A stretch of DNA of 64,000 nucleotides from Pseudisothecium myosuroides (taxonomy: Eukaryota; Streptophyta; Bryopsida; Hypnales; Lembophyllaceae): contig OX637288.1 in assembly GCA_951799445.1 (NCBI GenBank), positions 250,501-314,500 of the forward strand. Direction: 5' to 3'. Every line of letters starts with the position of its first letter. Position 1 is the stretch's first letter. Below the pieces are notes generated by a model. That model was not told the origin of the DNA, ran no database searches, and worked only from the letters and a program-made list of their open reading frames with translations. The translations under genes were made by a program, and so were the position numbers. This document shows positions 10,696 to 22,975 of the stretch, piece after piece.

Positions 10696-13176
10696 TGTGA
10701 GCGCTCGTTTACTCACCCTTGGTAAACGAATGAGCACAACCAGGCTCTCGGATAAACAACCGTTTTGACTCGATCTATGGGTGTCTAGCGCCAATCCATT
10801 GCGCCTTCCAAGCAATGGATCTTTTCTATGCTCCTAATTTTTGTTAACTCGTACAAGAAAATGAAACCCTAACCGGAATTGCTAATACTGCTAAGTCTAA
10901 ATCATGGACTGAGAGGGCTCGGTGGTTTAGGAGAAGAGGTAATCTTAGTCTAAACCTATCTATCTTAAATGAAAGAGTACCTCATGCCATTTCTAAAAGT
11001 ATAAAGTTTGCTTGATTTGGACTCTCCTAGAGAAAGTTACGGGCGGATGAAGTTTGACCGCTATTCGGTTCCTCAAACTTCATCCATTGTTTCCTATGGA
11101 CTCCTAATTCCGATTTGACTTGGAATTTGGGTCAAGGTCCTAACTCCCTATGGTTAACCTAGTTCCCAAGTTTTGGTTCAACTGGATGAAATCCTCGAGG
11201 GTTCATCCATTACTGGTTCCGGACTTCATCCTTCCTTAACTGCTTGGGGTTTAGGTATTTTCTTAAGCTGAGTTTAGTTTTGGGTTACCTTAAACCTGTT
11301 CTAAGATGTGCTAACTCTATACTTAACCTAAACTTAATCTCAAAAGTTCCTAATCCACTTCCTTGTTTTACTTAAAGGGCTTAATTACGCTTGGTAAGTT
11401 ACTAATTTTAGATGGTTTAAGTCTTGTTCCTTGTAAACCCTAATTTTAACTTTCTACTATGACTAGTTACCCAAGGTTTGGTGCTTCCTAGCAAAAGTTA
11501 TCCATGGATGAAGTTTGACCGCTACTTGGTTCCTCAAACTTCATCCACTAATTGTGGTCAATCCTAAATTCAAAACTAACTTCTCTTTTAAATTTTGGGT
11601 CCTTAATTAGTCTTTCTCTTTATCTTCTATTCCTTGTTCCTCTTGGATGAATTTTGCTAAGTTTCATCCAACATGGCTCCTAACTTCATCTACTCATAAC
11701 TTCTTCATTTTGGCTCGGAATTGGCCGTATTTTAGGTTTTTGGAAACCTCTAGATCCCTACTTTAGGATTCTTTAATCTATTTGGCCTTGACTTTTAGCC
11801 CCTAGGACCTTGCTCTCGGCCTTGCCTAGTAATAGTTGAGTTTTTTTGCAATTTTAAAAAGGTACGGAGGGAGTTTAGCGACCCACCTTGCCTTGGAGAT
11901 CACGGATGAGGTTGCTGAGGTTTCCTTCATGCGCCATGTTGTGGTATTTCTTGAATTTTTGGAGAGGAAAAAAGATTTGTTTGTATTTTGTTTGGTTGCT
12001 GCTATTCCTATTTCACTATTCCCACTTCACTATTCCTACTTCATGATGGTGCCACCAACCTTCTTACGCCATTTTAGGGCTATTAATTGGCACGTTTTTT
12101 TGGTTTCTTACGTAAGGCCGGTTTATGGCTCACAATGCCTCTTGAGATTTCCCTAATCTCTTTCTCCTTCCATCTTCTTCTTAAGCTTCCTCTAGTTTCA
12201 TCATTCTCATTGTTCTTTTGGTTGCCTTGGTGTATGGAAGTTGATTGATGTAGATGGAGGGCTTTTGATTGCTGGATGTGTGGTGGTGGAATAAGTTAGT
12301 GTGACTCTAAACCCTACTAGTCTTCCTCTTAACTCTACTCTACTCTAGCCTATTTCCCCTAATTTGCTCAGCTTACTCTACTCCTTCTCTTCCTCTAACC
12401 TTACCTACTACTACTTCTAATAGTTTGATTAGCTTCTACCCTCCTTCCCTAGTTGCCTTTGTTTTTTTTCTTGTTATTTTATTTTTAGTTCTATCGTTTG
12501 TTGTTTTGGTTGTAGGAGTTTAATGAGAAATTAAAAAAAAAAAAAAATGGCAATCAGCCTGTTGCTGGGATTCTGGTGGCTGGGGCTCCGGTGGCTGCTG
12601 GACTCCAGTGGCTGGGCTCCGGCCTGCTGGGGCTCTGGATCTGCTGGGGCTCCGGCTCTGCTGGGGCTTCGATTTGCTGGGCTTCGGCTGCTGGGGCCTC
12701 GGGGCTCTAGGGGCCTTGGGGCTTACTTATTGTTTAAACTGGCATCTAGATGGGACATGAGAAATAAAATAACCTCCGGAGTTTAATAAATAACAACTAT
12801 TCTTCCCCCTTTCGTTAGGACAACTCTCACTATTTAACCTTTTTGGAGACTAAACTTTGGTAGCTCCCAAGCACGTCTTGGAAGCTAAACTTTGGAGAAA
12901 AATAACCACGGGGCCCAACACTTGGCCTGAGTTTTGGTTTTAACACCAAATTTGGGATTTTTTAGTCCACTAAGCCAGAGCTTCGCCGTGTCCGAGTTTT
13001 TAACACACTATTTGGGACTCAAAGAATAACTTGAAGTCAAAGCTTCGCCGTAGGGGTGGACCCTACTGCCACAACAAGTTCTAAGGCAGGATCGATCGTA
13101 CTTGTGTATTAAAGGTCAAGAAAACGAAGAGAGCCACATACCCTCACTATTAGTTCTCTCAAATACTTGCACTAAA

Positions 13177-13216
13177 GGCCCCCCAAAGCTGCATCGCCAA
13201 GGTACGGTGGGGGGTG
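13177..13216 (-). promoter_or_regulatory. GC-rich hairpin block, second family B copy
   Basis: Same block as at 4349, with one visible substitution in the middle (agctgc for agcggc) and the C6/G6 stem preserved. Conservation in this diverged copy is what makes the block stand out. Confidence 0.5.
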
Positions 13217-13494
13217 CTTTAGGGTAAGTGCAACAATTTAACACACTCACAAAGACTTGCCTACTCACGAGGCATGTGCAAACTAGAACCCAACGTATAT
13301 TTCCCACCTAGACAAGAGAGAAACACTTCAAGGATGGGGAGAGCTTAAGCGAAAATATAACAACGAGGCCAAGAATTGCCCCTAAAACACTGTTCAAGGT
13401 TTTTGGCTAAAAACGCCAAAATATCCACAACCATGTGGATCCAACGGACCCCAAAACTAAGAATGGGGGGTGGCTTTGGAGAGAAATGAGGGCC

Positions 13495-13504
13495 CTTTTA
13501 TAGG
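13495..13504 (-). promoter_or_regulatory. TATA box, second family B copy
   Basis: The minus strand reads CCTATAAAAG, in the same context and at the same distance from the hairpin block as in the other family B copies. Confidence 0.5.
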
Positions 13505-14217
13505 TTTCCCAAGGCCCTCACCTCCCATCCTTTAATCTAGGTAACCCTATCAACTTGGATTTTCATCCTTATCTTTTAGGATTTTCATCTAGTTTGGGAT
13601 TTACGCTGGTCTAAAACTCTAACTATTGGAGATCAACTCCAAATTGAAAACCGATATTGCCATTGGCTTCAGAAGGCCATTTTTAGTCTCGAGGTTCACC
13701 TACCCCCTATTCCAACGCCAAAATCCCACCGTAAACTATCGCCAACTAGAGTCAGTAAAAGAGGTAAAAATCTATTTTTTGAAGGTTACCTTTTCTGACA
13801 AAGGTGACTAGCTAGGGTGGTCTGGGAGGTCTTAGGGAGTAAGAAAAGACCCTTCGTTGACTTCGTTCCGACTTTGTGTGCTCCCGGGACGCCGGTCAAC
13901 TCCACGTAAATCCCGCCACGTGGATAATTCGAAGGAATGTCGGTGATTCGGCCGTCTCCCGCTATCGAAACACCATGAAACTTGTCGGGACGTGTTATTA
14001 ACATAAAAAAAGCTAATTTCATTTTTAGTGAGATTTTACCGCCACCTGGATAATTATCGTGAATTTCCCATCGTGGTTTTAAGCGATTGACCGTCCGGAA
14101 GGGATATTTCTTCAATCCAGAAAATTCCGAAACTTCCTAGGGAACCTCTCATGGGGTTTCCCAAGAGATTTGCAAGTTCACATTTTGATCCGGCATGTCT
14201 TGATACGGAGGGCAAAA

Positions 14218-15878
14218 AGCAGGGTTGTCTCAGACGTTCGTTTTTTCGGAAATCGCGTCCGAAAACCGGACGTCCAGACGACCGGACAACCGGTTACAAT
14301 GGACGCTATGGACATGCGCGGACGGTGTCCAGTCGCCGTCCGAGGGTCGGGTGGTCGGGCGGTTGGGCGGACGAGCGATTTTAGTATTTTATGGTTGAGT
14401 ACTTTGAGTTATATTCGTATAAATACATTTTTATTTTGTTGCAAGTAGTAGGTTACTTTTTGGTGTTTTTGAGGTATGTTGCTTTCAAAAATATGTTGTT
14501 GAATACTTGAAAATAAAAAATCAAAGAATACACAAGGAACATTTTTTGAATTTCACTTTCAATGGAATGTAATAAACTTAAAGATTTCAATACATTTTCA
14601 AACATAAACATGCAAACTAGTTCTGAACTTCTAGAGTTCTAATCTACTACTCTACTTACTCTACTACTCTACTAGGGATCAATGCTTGCACACAATAGTT
14701 GAAGTCTTGTCTCTTCAACTTTTTGCCTTTAAACACCTTCTTTACGAACTACCCTTCGTTTGAGCCTTTTCTACGATTGGATTTCACAGGGTAGTAATCA
14801 ATGTCTCCTTTCACCTTTGCCCTGCTACTATATTCATTTGATTGAAGTTCGTCGTCTTCACTGTTAAACGTGTCATCTTCGTCGTCTGAAGAAGATAATT
14901 GACTTCCACCCCTATTTTTAAGCACTTTCTTAGATGTAGAAGCTCTCTTTGACTTGCCCATCTTCTTATCTTTTTTCACTTGAATTAAAAATTTTCCTAT
15001 GCGTTGTCGAAGACAATCAACCGCTTCTGGTTTTGTAAGAGGAAGTACCGCATTTCGCTCACGTCTATTAAGAGGAGGTTTTCACGTCTATCAAAAAGAG
15101 TTTGCTTTCTTCTTTGGGGATATAACCAACGGCTCCATCACTCGTTTTCTCTTTGCTTCAATAGATTCCTCCAACATTGTTTTTCTTGTTTGTTGCCCCT
15201 CGGTGCTGCATCCATGTACTTCATCCAAAGATTTCAATTTCACGTTTGATGGCTTCATAGATGATTGAAGTGGAAAACCTCTTTTCTTGAACACGGCATC
15301 CAATGTCACATTATCTTCATGAATACGGATTGAAGATATGTTGGAAGTCCGCATTTCAAATTCAGAACTTCTTGAACCTAATACAGTGGTACTTTTCGTA
15401 CTGAATAGTACTCATGGAGGTGCTGGATGATTCCTACGTGGCGATTTTAGGGTGATTGGCATGCTTTCTTTCATGCCTTCACCAGTGTGTAGCATGTTCC
15501 GGCTTCCGCTTTCTATCAACTGTGAAACTACATTGTTCACCGGTAGTTGCGTGGTAGGATCCACGGTACTTTGTTCCTCAGTACGATTGCTCCTCAATCT
15601 TCCTCCAGACTCCAACATTGTATTGTCCACATTCACTTGGTCTTCATCTTTTCGTTCGTCATTTTCTTCTAAATGGGCCACTGCCGCTAATGGTGACTTT
15701 TCCGTACTAAGCACCACCCCTCTTTCAGACGTACCAGCTACAACCGTAATCCCAATTTCAGTTGCTAGTGTAACATTGGTGTCCTCCTTGTTTGCCAAAA
15801 GCGATTCGGTGCTTAGAAGGCAGCTTCCATCTAGAAATCTTGCTATGGAAGGTACCTCTTCATCACTCTCATAGTGAC
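14218..15878 (-). mobile_element. 3' part of a DNA transposon (right, inverted copy)
   Basis: It starts CAGGGTTGTCTCAGACG at 14218, abutting a truncated family B LTR. It continues as the mirror of 8092-9732 up to the family B junction at 15879. The first 145 bp or so is diverged from the left copy, while the rest is essentially identical. Confidence 0.6.
14749..15878 (-). pseudogene. Unrecognised transposon protein tail, inverted copy
   Basis: Inverted duplicate of 8092-9221 with the same in-frame stops and the same lysine-rich and acidic tail. The only residue change I see is D for N in the KSL-EVHG segment. That both copies carry identical lesions shows the damage predates the duplication. 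Confidence 0.5.
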
Positions 15879-16348
15879 TGTGGGAGCACGGAAACTCATA
15901 AGGGAGAGATGTAGCTTAGAAATAGGGTAGGAGTTAGTCAAAAATTTCAAAACTTTGATATGAAGTAAGAAATTAGATCCGGATATAGATAAATTCCGGA
16001 TAGTTAGAATCCGAGATTCCAGATCCTTTAAATCGGGTTCTTTCGAGACAGAAGCGGATCTTACATCCGAGTTAGGTCGGATCGGAACGAGCTACGGAAT
16101 AGGTATCCGACCTACGCCGCTAGGGAACCGTTACGGGAACGGACCTCTTTCCGTTCACCAAGGAGAACGGTCGGCAGCTCGACTAGTACTTAAACCGTCG
16201 CCAGACCTAATCTTCCTCATTCTTCACTTTGTTGATTGTCTTACGCACTTAGCTGAGAGAAAGAGTGGTAAGTTAGAGATCGCGACAGGGAGAGACGGGT
16301 GAGGTCGGTGCCGATTGCACCGGATTTAGTGGTTGGTGTCCGTGAACT

Positions 16349-17983
16349 ATGGCGGAGTCTAGCAACCCAATAGCGCGTCGGCCTTCAGTCACAGCTCGGA
16401 TAGTTAGACCGGCTATTCCCACCGACCCAACTCACCGGAAGGAGTTAGAGACAGATCTGACCCGGATGGGGTGCGTAGGCTTGATCCACCGGCCGTGGAA
16501 TGTTAAGGACCCGGAGATGCTGGAGCAGCTGATCTCCGGGGTCCCAAATCAGTTTGAGTTGACTGTGAGAGGCCAACCCGGAGCATGGACGGCGGATGTA
16601 TGGACTGACGTATACAGGTTCGAGAAGAACGGGTCCGGATTAGGTTCTCGGGTAGAAAAGTACAGCATAGGAAAGTTTCGTAATCCAATTACCACTAAAG
16701 ACGGATACCCCGTGAGTGACTGTAAGGACACTAGGTAGAAACAGGTGTTGGAATTTTTGATTCCGATCCTGTATCCGGAAAAGCCCACCCGAGTTACGGT
16801 TACGGTGGCCAACACTATCTTTGGGGATTTAGAAGATAAGGTAGTCCACTGGGGGAAAGTCCTAGCAGGTATAGTGAAGAAACTGGTGTTGCACGTAGGG
16901 AAGGGGAAGCCGAGTCTTCTCAGTCCGTACCTGTTTCACCTGTACCACCATCAGGAGGTGCTGACTGGTGAAGAGGTGGTGATTTACAACACCGGATTAG
17001 AAATAGTTAAGTATGGTCTCACGCACGAAATTCCACCGGATACTCCAATCGAGGGAGAGGAGGAGGAAGAAGAAGAAGACGAAGACGATGAAGAAGAACA
17101 GTAGCAGCAGGACCTGGTCGACAAGCGGGAGAAGAGAAGGAAGTCGACCGATCCGAACTCGAGGGTGGAACAGTCGACCCCAGAAAAAGGAGAGCCGAGT
17201 CAGCCCCCGGGATCGGAACTGCAGTCTGACTTCTTCGACGTCGGAACACAGTTGGTGGAGCAGCCCTCGGAAGCTGTGATCAAATCCCGACTCTTCAGCA
17301 ATCAGCTGAGTGGCACAGGCCACTTATCCGGGTCCAAGGTGGTAACTATCTTGGTGGACTTCCAGGCCCGGATGGAAGGAATTTTGAAGGAGATGTCGCA
17401 ATTGTTGGGGCACCTCGACCCAAATAAGCCCTTGGACTTCACCCACTTTTCGGAGCTGCCCAACGTCGACTTGTTGAAGACGCCCCAGAAGCCGGGGCCA
17501 GGGATCGGTCTACAGCCATCCCCAAGACCTACTTCAAGTCAGACACGGATCCAGATGAAGGCTACTAAGTTGGGCCAAACAAGGAGTATCCAGTCTATTC
17601 CGGTAGTAGCAGGGAGTACCGTTTCGACATCCGGAACATCCGTCCGGAGCGATTTAATCCACCGGATGGGGGCCTTGTCAAACTCGACTTGGACCAATCC
17701 AGTCGACTTCCCTCATATGCAGAAGGTATCGCCCAAGAAGAATACAACACCGATTCAGCTGGACGATTCACCAGAGAGAGATACCAGAGTGGAGATGATC
17801 CAGGAGTCCGAGAAGGGGGAATTCACTTCCGGGGATGAGACGGCCTCGGATGACGACCCGCCGCCGATCAAGCGGAAGATTCCGACCCGGGCTGCAACAA
17901 AGTCCACTCCACCGAAAACGAGCAGGAAACCACCTGCAGGGCCGAGTAGTGTGAGCTCCCAATTTGTCACTTGGGACTCGTAG
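16349..17983 (+). pseudogene. LTR-resident ORF, family B, inverted copy (two in-frame TAG)
   Basis: Same 544-codon frame as 7621-5987, ATG at 16349, with TAG at 16736-16738 and 17102-17104 and the natural stop at 17981-17983. The N-terminal conserved domain lies before and across the first stop. The acidic run ends exactly at the second stop, where the following codons are CAG CAG, so that stop is most simply a CAG-to-TAG change. The C-terminal third keeps SKLF, a SGSKVV-ILVDF stretch and EGILKEMSQLLG, motifs shared with family C. Confidence 0.75.
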
Positions 17984-19262
17984 AATTATTTTTTTGGAAA
18001 TTTGCAATTTAAAGTTGATAAAAGTATAGAAAAATTCATAAAAAGAGTGTAGAACCGAAATAGGGTTGTGTCATACCCATTATAATATTTGGTCTAGATT
18101 TGTGTTTTTTACTTAGAATCCCCCAAACCTTGCCTAAAAATAGTATAGAAATAACGAAAAGGTTAGATTTGGAGGATTCAAGTCACACAGCCCCAAAAGG
18201 GCTAAATCCCACCATGAATGTGGCGATTCATGGCTAGGTCGGTCCGAGGGATCCACAGCGAGGCCACTAGGTCGGATCCCAGAGTTAGATTTAGAATTCC
18301 CCATTAGATCGACGGATTCCCGAAATCTCGATTGATAGCATGTAGGAGCCACTCACGCAAGACTGGGCCCGTGGAGGAATCTATAGCCCAAGGATGGTGT
18401 TCTAGGGTGAATCCCATGCCAGGAGTCCAACGGCGAAATCGATTCGCCAAGATTCCTCCACCTGCAGAAGATTCCCACATCGTCGCTAATTCGAGGAGAT
18501 GGCCAGTTTTGAATCTCCATTGACCAATCGTGCCAGGTACGGAAACACACCCGCACGTCTTTCATGCGACTCCCTGAGAGGTCACATGAAAATTCCCGGC
18601 ATCTTCCGACTTGCAGAAGAACCTTTTTCCGGGTGGTCAACCCTCCTAACCTCCAACGGGAATTTCATGGAAATTACCCAGGTTACAATAAAATCTCACT
18701 AAAAATTAGACTAGCTTGTTTTATGTTAATAATGCGCTCCGTGAAGTTTCACGACATTCCGATAGCGGCAAGTACCCGAACCGGCGAGATTCCTCGGGAA
18801 TTAACCACGTGGCGGGGTCCCCGCCACGTTGACCGGCATTCCGGGCCCATACGATGGCGAAACGAAGTCAACCAAAAGTCCTTCCCGACTCTCTCGCACC
18901 TACCGGAGACCCTAGGCTATTCACATTTCTCAAAATAGGAGACCCCCAAGATCTAGGATTTTACCACGATTTGGTTTTTAAAACTAAATTAGCCTACGAT
19001 GGGTTTTTGGCCTCGATGCGGGGGGTAGAGGGGTCTAGAACTAAACACGGCGTTCTGGATCCAACGGCGCAATCCGTTCGGCGATTGGAGCTAATCTCCA
19101 AAAGTTAGGATGTTGGTCCAGCATAGATGGTAGAAGTAGAAATTTAGGATGTAGGATGAAAATCTTTGAGGATGAGGATGAAAATCTTTGAGGATGAGGA
19201 TGAAAATCCCCGTTGATAAGGTTACCTTAGAACTCTAAAGGGAGAGGTGAGCCCTTGGAAAC

Positions 19263-19272
19263 CTATATAAGG
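19263..19272 (+). promoter_or_regulatory. TATA box, third family B copy
   Basis: CTATATAAGG on the plus strand, in a context identical to 4698-4707 and about 310 nt upstream of the hairpin block. Confidence 0.6.
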
Positions 19273-19579
19273 GCCCCATTTCTCTCTCTAGAACACCCCC
19301 AATTCTTGTTTTGGGTCCGTGGGTCCAAGTTATTTTGGATATTTTGGCGTTTAAAGCCAAAAACCTCTACGGTGTTTTCGGAGCACTTTTGGCTCCATTG
19401 TTTTTTATTTTCAAGCTTTGAAGGTCCTTGGGGGTCCTTCTACCTTGCTTTGTGTACTCTCTTGTAAAGTTTTTGGTATTTTGTTGTGAGTGGAGAGCCT
19501 CTCTCTCCCTCTTGTACGTGTTGTGATCTAACTTGTGAAGTTTAAGAGTCCTTTTTTTGTATCTTGCACTAATCCTAAA

Positions 19580-19621
19580 GTCACCCCCCACCGTACCTTG
19601 GCGATGCCGCTTTGGGGGGCC
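19580..19621 (+). promoter_or_regulatory. GC-rich hairpin block, third family B copy
   Basis: Exact mirror of 4349-4390, here in sense orientation with outer C6/G6 stem and inner GGC/GCC pairing. Confidence 0.5.
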
Positions 19622-20746
19622 TTTAGCGTGTGAGCTTTGTATTGCCACGTGGTCTAACTTGTGTATTTCTCTTTGTGTTTTTTCTTACACCCTCATCTAA
19701 CCTTCTCCTTGTTGAGTGGATGTCGCAGCACAGAGTAAGCGAATTCCCTGTTACACTCCCAAAAACCACTTTAAAGCATAACAAAATGACTCTAAAGATC
19801 GAATCCACGAGATTCGGTGAAGTGTCTAGCACTATTCCCAACTTAAGCTCAGCCAGTATCCAATTTCTACATTCCGGTCCTAGATCTAAAACCGAAAACA
19901 ACAACACACCGAAAACAACGACCAGACCTCTCTCTATTTCTTCCGGTCTGTCAAGCTATTCGGTCCCGTAAAACTTCCACAACCCAGAATCCTAACACTT
20001 CTGATCCTGGAACTCCTCTGGACCGATCCGATCCGGTCCTCGCACACGTACTCTCACTCCACTCCGGTTTAGTTTTGCCTCTGTTTCACCATCAGAGGGT
20101 TCGCCGCTTGCTTTTGAGAGTGGCAGGCCCGCCACTCCTTCCGTGACTTATAGTGGCTGAAGACCCACTTCTCTAATCCACTACCTCCTAGACTAGCGCG
20201 GATCCGGTTTGATCTCTCACAACCACCCGGACAGCGATCCGGTTGGCAGGTCACACAAAGACCCCCCGTACGATCCTCTCATACTACAACGACCTTGATG
20301 CCAAGTTCCCTCCGTGCGGAGTTAGGTGGTTACAAGCGAACTCGTCCGTTCCAACAACAACTAAAGTCCTTCCGTTTACCAACTAGGGCAGCGAGACCTC
20401 ACGGGAGATCGGGCACTCAACCGGATTTCCTATCCAGGAGTTCTAGCGCGTTTAAGGACTCCTTCCCTATCCGCCTAGCCTAACAACGGTTTTCTCGCCC
20501 GGAATCGTGAACTGTAGAGGCGCTGAGGAACTGAAATCCGCTCCCAACACTTAGAAAACCCACTCACATACACATAAGAGCAAAACAAACACACCAAGGG
20601 GAGAAATCTCTCTAGAATCTGCATACATTTTCCTAACTCCTCACCAAAACAGCCCTGCCACGCGCGGGAGAGACGTACAACAAGGAATCAATAGAAAACA
20701 CACAAAAATTCAAGGAAAAAGACTCCCAGTCTCCTTCGCAGAGACT

Positions 20747-20757
20747 GACTATATACA
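20747..20757 (-). promoter_or_regulatory. Possible TATA box for family A genomic RNA
   Basis: The minus strand reads TGTATATAGTC downstream of the LTR ORF, in the position relative to the ORF that the TATA box holds in family B. The same word is present in LTR 2 at 33581-33591. This would place the ORF wholly in U3. It is weaker than the family B box. Confidence 0.35.
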
Positions 20758-20920
20758 TTTTAAAACTCAAAAGTCAACATAAAGCGGCCCGAAAAGTCCG
20801 CGCGGAACTTTCGGTCCCCGCCGAGCCGGCTAGACTGGAAAACATCCGATCCAGACCAGACACATCCGGATCAAACCCGGTCCGGTCCTAACTAACAAAT
20901 ATTTACAACTAAAATCCTAA

Positions 20921-22690
20921 CTATCCTACCATAACCGGATCTACTCCTTGATCCGTTTCTTCGTCCATGACTTTGTCTTCGCCTTGGTGCACGCTCTGTT
21001 CTTGATCCTCACCCTGATCTGGGGTCAGATCCATACTTTGATCTTTCCCCGGGTTCAGTGTGGGACTTCTGGGTGGTTCCGTTCCAAGCTGCTCGAAAAT
21101 GTCCGTCAGGTTCCGGTTCCGCTCCCCTGTTTCACGTTCTGGGAGATCCGGTGACGAATCCAGGTTGATGGTGTGCGCGAGTTTCCTCCCACTCTTCTTG
21201 GACTGGGGAGTCCGATCCTTTCCTTCCGTCTGAATGCCCACGTTCGGAAAAGATCCGGGCATTGAAAGGTCGGACAGATGGAACGACCGTGACAACGTCA
21301 CTCCGTTCAGCTTCCTGCTGCTCTCCTCCATCCGGTTTGCAGCCTCTCGTGCGTCCATCATGACTAACTCCACCTTCTCGGAGTAGTCTGTCAAAATCCG
21401 GACCAACCTGGTCCCGGATATCTTATTCTCCTTGAGGACTCCCTCGTCAAACAACTTTGACTTGGTGATGGCCTCTCCGGTTGCTCCGAATGTGGCCTTC
21501 ACGTCCTCCGCTACTTTCCGGGTAGCCTCTGCCATCTCCCGGGTGGTAGCCATATCCTCCTTGAGGAGCAACATTTCCGTCTTCAACGACTCGTTCTCCT
21601 CTTGGAGTCGTCGTATCTCCGCTTCTTGCTTCCGGATCTCATCCGGGCTGGAGATAAAATCTGCAACCACTCCTGCCAGGTTGCTGTCTGCTGGTGCTCC
21701 CACCAGCTCGCTGATCTGATTCAGAATCAGCTTCTTCACCGTCCAGTCTGCTCTCACATCACTCAGGATGTTGATCAGCTGGTTGAACGGATCCGTCGGA
21801 TCCGATCCGGAAGGACCCGGTTCTCCACAAACCGGTTTCTTCCCTGGGTTGGAGGTCTCAGCCGGAAGGGTTGGGGTTCCTCTCCGGTGAGGAGGAGGCG
21901 TCTTCTGCCGCTTGTGCTGCGGCCGGTGTAGCTCCTCCTCTTCCTCTTCTTCCTCCTCGGAACCGGATACTTCTTCCTGTTCTTCTTCTTCCGATTCTGA
22001 TTCCCCATATTTCAAGAGTGACTCATGCATCTTCCACTCCTTCTCCTCCGTATCCGTGAGGAGTTGATTGTGCTTGTACAAATGGACGAGGTAGGGACTC
22101 AACGGAGTCGGTCTACTTCCTCCGATCTTCGAAATTAGCCGGTTGACCAGGTCGAACAAAATCCTGGCCCAGTCCACTTTCCGTTCCCCGCTCAGGGCTC
22201 CAAAAATGAGGTTCCCGATGGCGATGGTCACCCTCGTCGGCTTCTCCGGGTGGATGATCGGAACCAGGAACTGTAGGAGGTTCCGGTGCCGGTCATCCAG
22301 ACAATCAGCAACCGCATGTCCATCTTTGGAGTCCACGTTGCACCGGAATTTCCCCCGCGTGTAACCCTCCTTCGAGGAGGCCATCCCTCGACCTCCAGAC
22401 CGGAATTCATACACGGCCTTCCACATCTCCTCCGTCCAGTTGCCCGGACTTCCGCGGAGAGTTTTCTCAAACTGGTTGGAGAGCTTTCCGAGTAACTCTC
22501 GAATCATCTGCTCCTCCCTAAACCCCCAGGGTTTATCGATCAATCCTCCGCAGCCCATTTTGGCCAAATCCTCTATCAGGTTGTCCTTTTCCTTCTCGTC
22601 CGTTGGAATAACCGGACACACCTTCCGGAGTTTTACTTCTGCTGCGGAGGAACTGGACGGCCCTGCTCTACTCTTACGGAGCTGAGGCAT
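20921..22690 (-). CDS. LTR-resident ORF, family A copy 1 (589 codons)
   Basis: The first in-frame ATG is at 22690 (an upstream extension would need a GTG start). The frame is uninterrupted to 20921. Residues about 25-210 form the conserved region: GCGGLIDKPW at 46-55, HPEKPTR at 147-153, AIGNLIFGAL at 157-166 and LSPYLVHLY at 197-205. Next come an acidic run (about 231-253), a basic HKRQK patch (259-263) and a heptad-rich coiled coil (about 350-405). The tail is acidic, with repeated DQGED/HQGED/DQGVD units. No signal peptide, membrane segment, zinc knuckle or enzymatic motif is visible. A nuclear or nucleic-acid-associated, self-associating protein is an inference. It is sense-oriented with gag-pol and lies in the LTR, so each element has two copies. 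Confidence 0.8.
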   Translation of the reverse strand: MPQLRKSRAGPSSSSAAEVKLRKVCPVIPTDEKEKDNLIEDLAKMGCGGLIDKPWGFREEQMIRELLGKLSNQFEKTLRGSPGNWTEEMWKAVYEFRSGGRGMASSKEGYTRGKFRCNVDSKDGHAVADCLDDRHRNLLQFLVPIIHPEKPTRVTIAIGNLIFGALSGERKVDWARILFDLVNRLISKIGGSRPTPLSPYLVHLYKHNQLLTDTEEKEWKMHESLLKYGESESEEEEQEEVSGSEEEEEEEEELHRPQHKRQKTPPPHRRGTPTLPAETSNPGKKPVCGEPGPSGSDPTDPFNQLINILSDVRADWTVKKLILNQISELVGAPADSNLAGVVADFISSPDEIRKQEAEIRRLQEENESLKTEMLLLKEDMATTREMAEATRKVAEDVKATFGATGEAITKSKLFDEGVLKENKISGTRLVRILTDYSEKVELVMMDAREAANRMEESSRKLNGVTLSRSFHLSDLSMPGSFPNVGIQTEGKDRTPQSKKSGRKLAHTINLDSSPDLPERETGERNRNLTDIFEQLGTEPPRSPTLNPGKDQSMDLTPDQGEDQEQSVHQGEDKVMDEETDQGVDPVMVG

Positions 22691-22965
22691 GGACACGAAC
22701 TGTGCTAATCGGATCCTGACTGTGGCTACCTTTCCCTCTCCTAGCCGCACGTCCCGTTTTTCACGTTCACTCTTCCGATCTCAACCGGAATACCTCTAAA
22801 CCTGCAACGCACACTAAAGCGCTGCGCGCCCTAACACACTAACACGCACACACAAACCAACTCAAAACAAGAAAGCAAAACGCTGGGAAGAGAGGCTAAG
22901 TACGCGCTGGAGCGAGATTTCCGCAAATGAAGATTGAAAAAGAGTGGCCACTGGATTGGTCAGCC

Positions 22966-22975
22966 CATATATAGT
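22966..22975 (-). promoter_or_regulatory. TATA box upstream of the family A LTR ORF
   Basis: The minus strand reads GACTATATATGG about 280 nt upstream of the ORF's ATG, preceded by nothing but LTR U3 sequence. The same word stands at 35800-35809 in LTR 2. It would give the ORF its own promoter within the LTR. Confidence 0.5.

Larger units (their letters stand above)
10696..14217 (-). mobile_element. Second family B LTR copy, truncated
   Basis: It starts (plus strand) TGTGAGCGCTCG, matching the 1022 terminus. It keeps the same order of parts: a 'cacccttggtaa' block, a C/T-rich tract, a GC-rich repeat, 'cttggaagctaaactttgg', the hairpin block, a TATA box, and the 'gtgttattaacataaa' segment. 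It is clearly more diverged than the palindrome arms. At 14217 it is cut by the CAGGGTTGTCT end of a DNA transposon, at a point equivalent to about 5450 in the first copy. The ORF is therefore missing. Confidence 0.7.
14362..19719. repeat. Right arm of 5.36-kb inverted repeat
   Basis: Mirror of 4251-9608 about position 11985. All translated segments have the same lengths and residues as in the left arm, apart from one N/D difference and its shadow. The arm stops at gttgagtgga (19711-19720), directly followed by the family A LTR. Confidence 0.95.
15879..19720 (+). mobile_element. Third family B LTR copy, truncated by family A element
   Basis: It begins TGTGGGAGCACG on the plus strand. It contains the interrupted ORF (16349-17983), the TATA box (19263-19272) and the hairpin block (19580-19621). 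It ends at 19720, where the family A LTR starts. About 3.2 kb that should follow is absent here and is not found beyond the other end of the A element (36040). Confidence 0.75.

Noticed and set aside
21432..22685. Plus-strand ORFs inside the family A LTR
   Set aside because: Antisense shadows of the 589-codon ORF; same codon positions and no independent signals.
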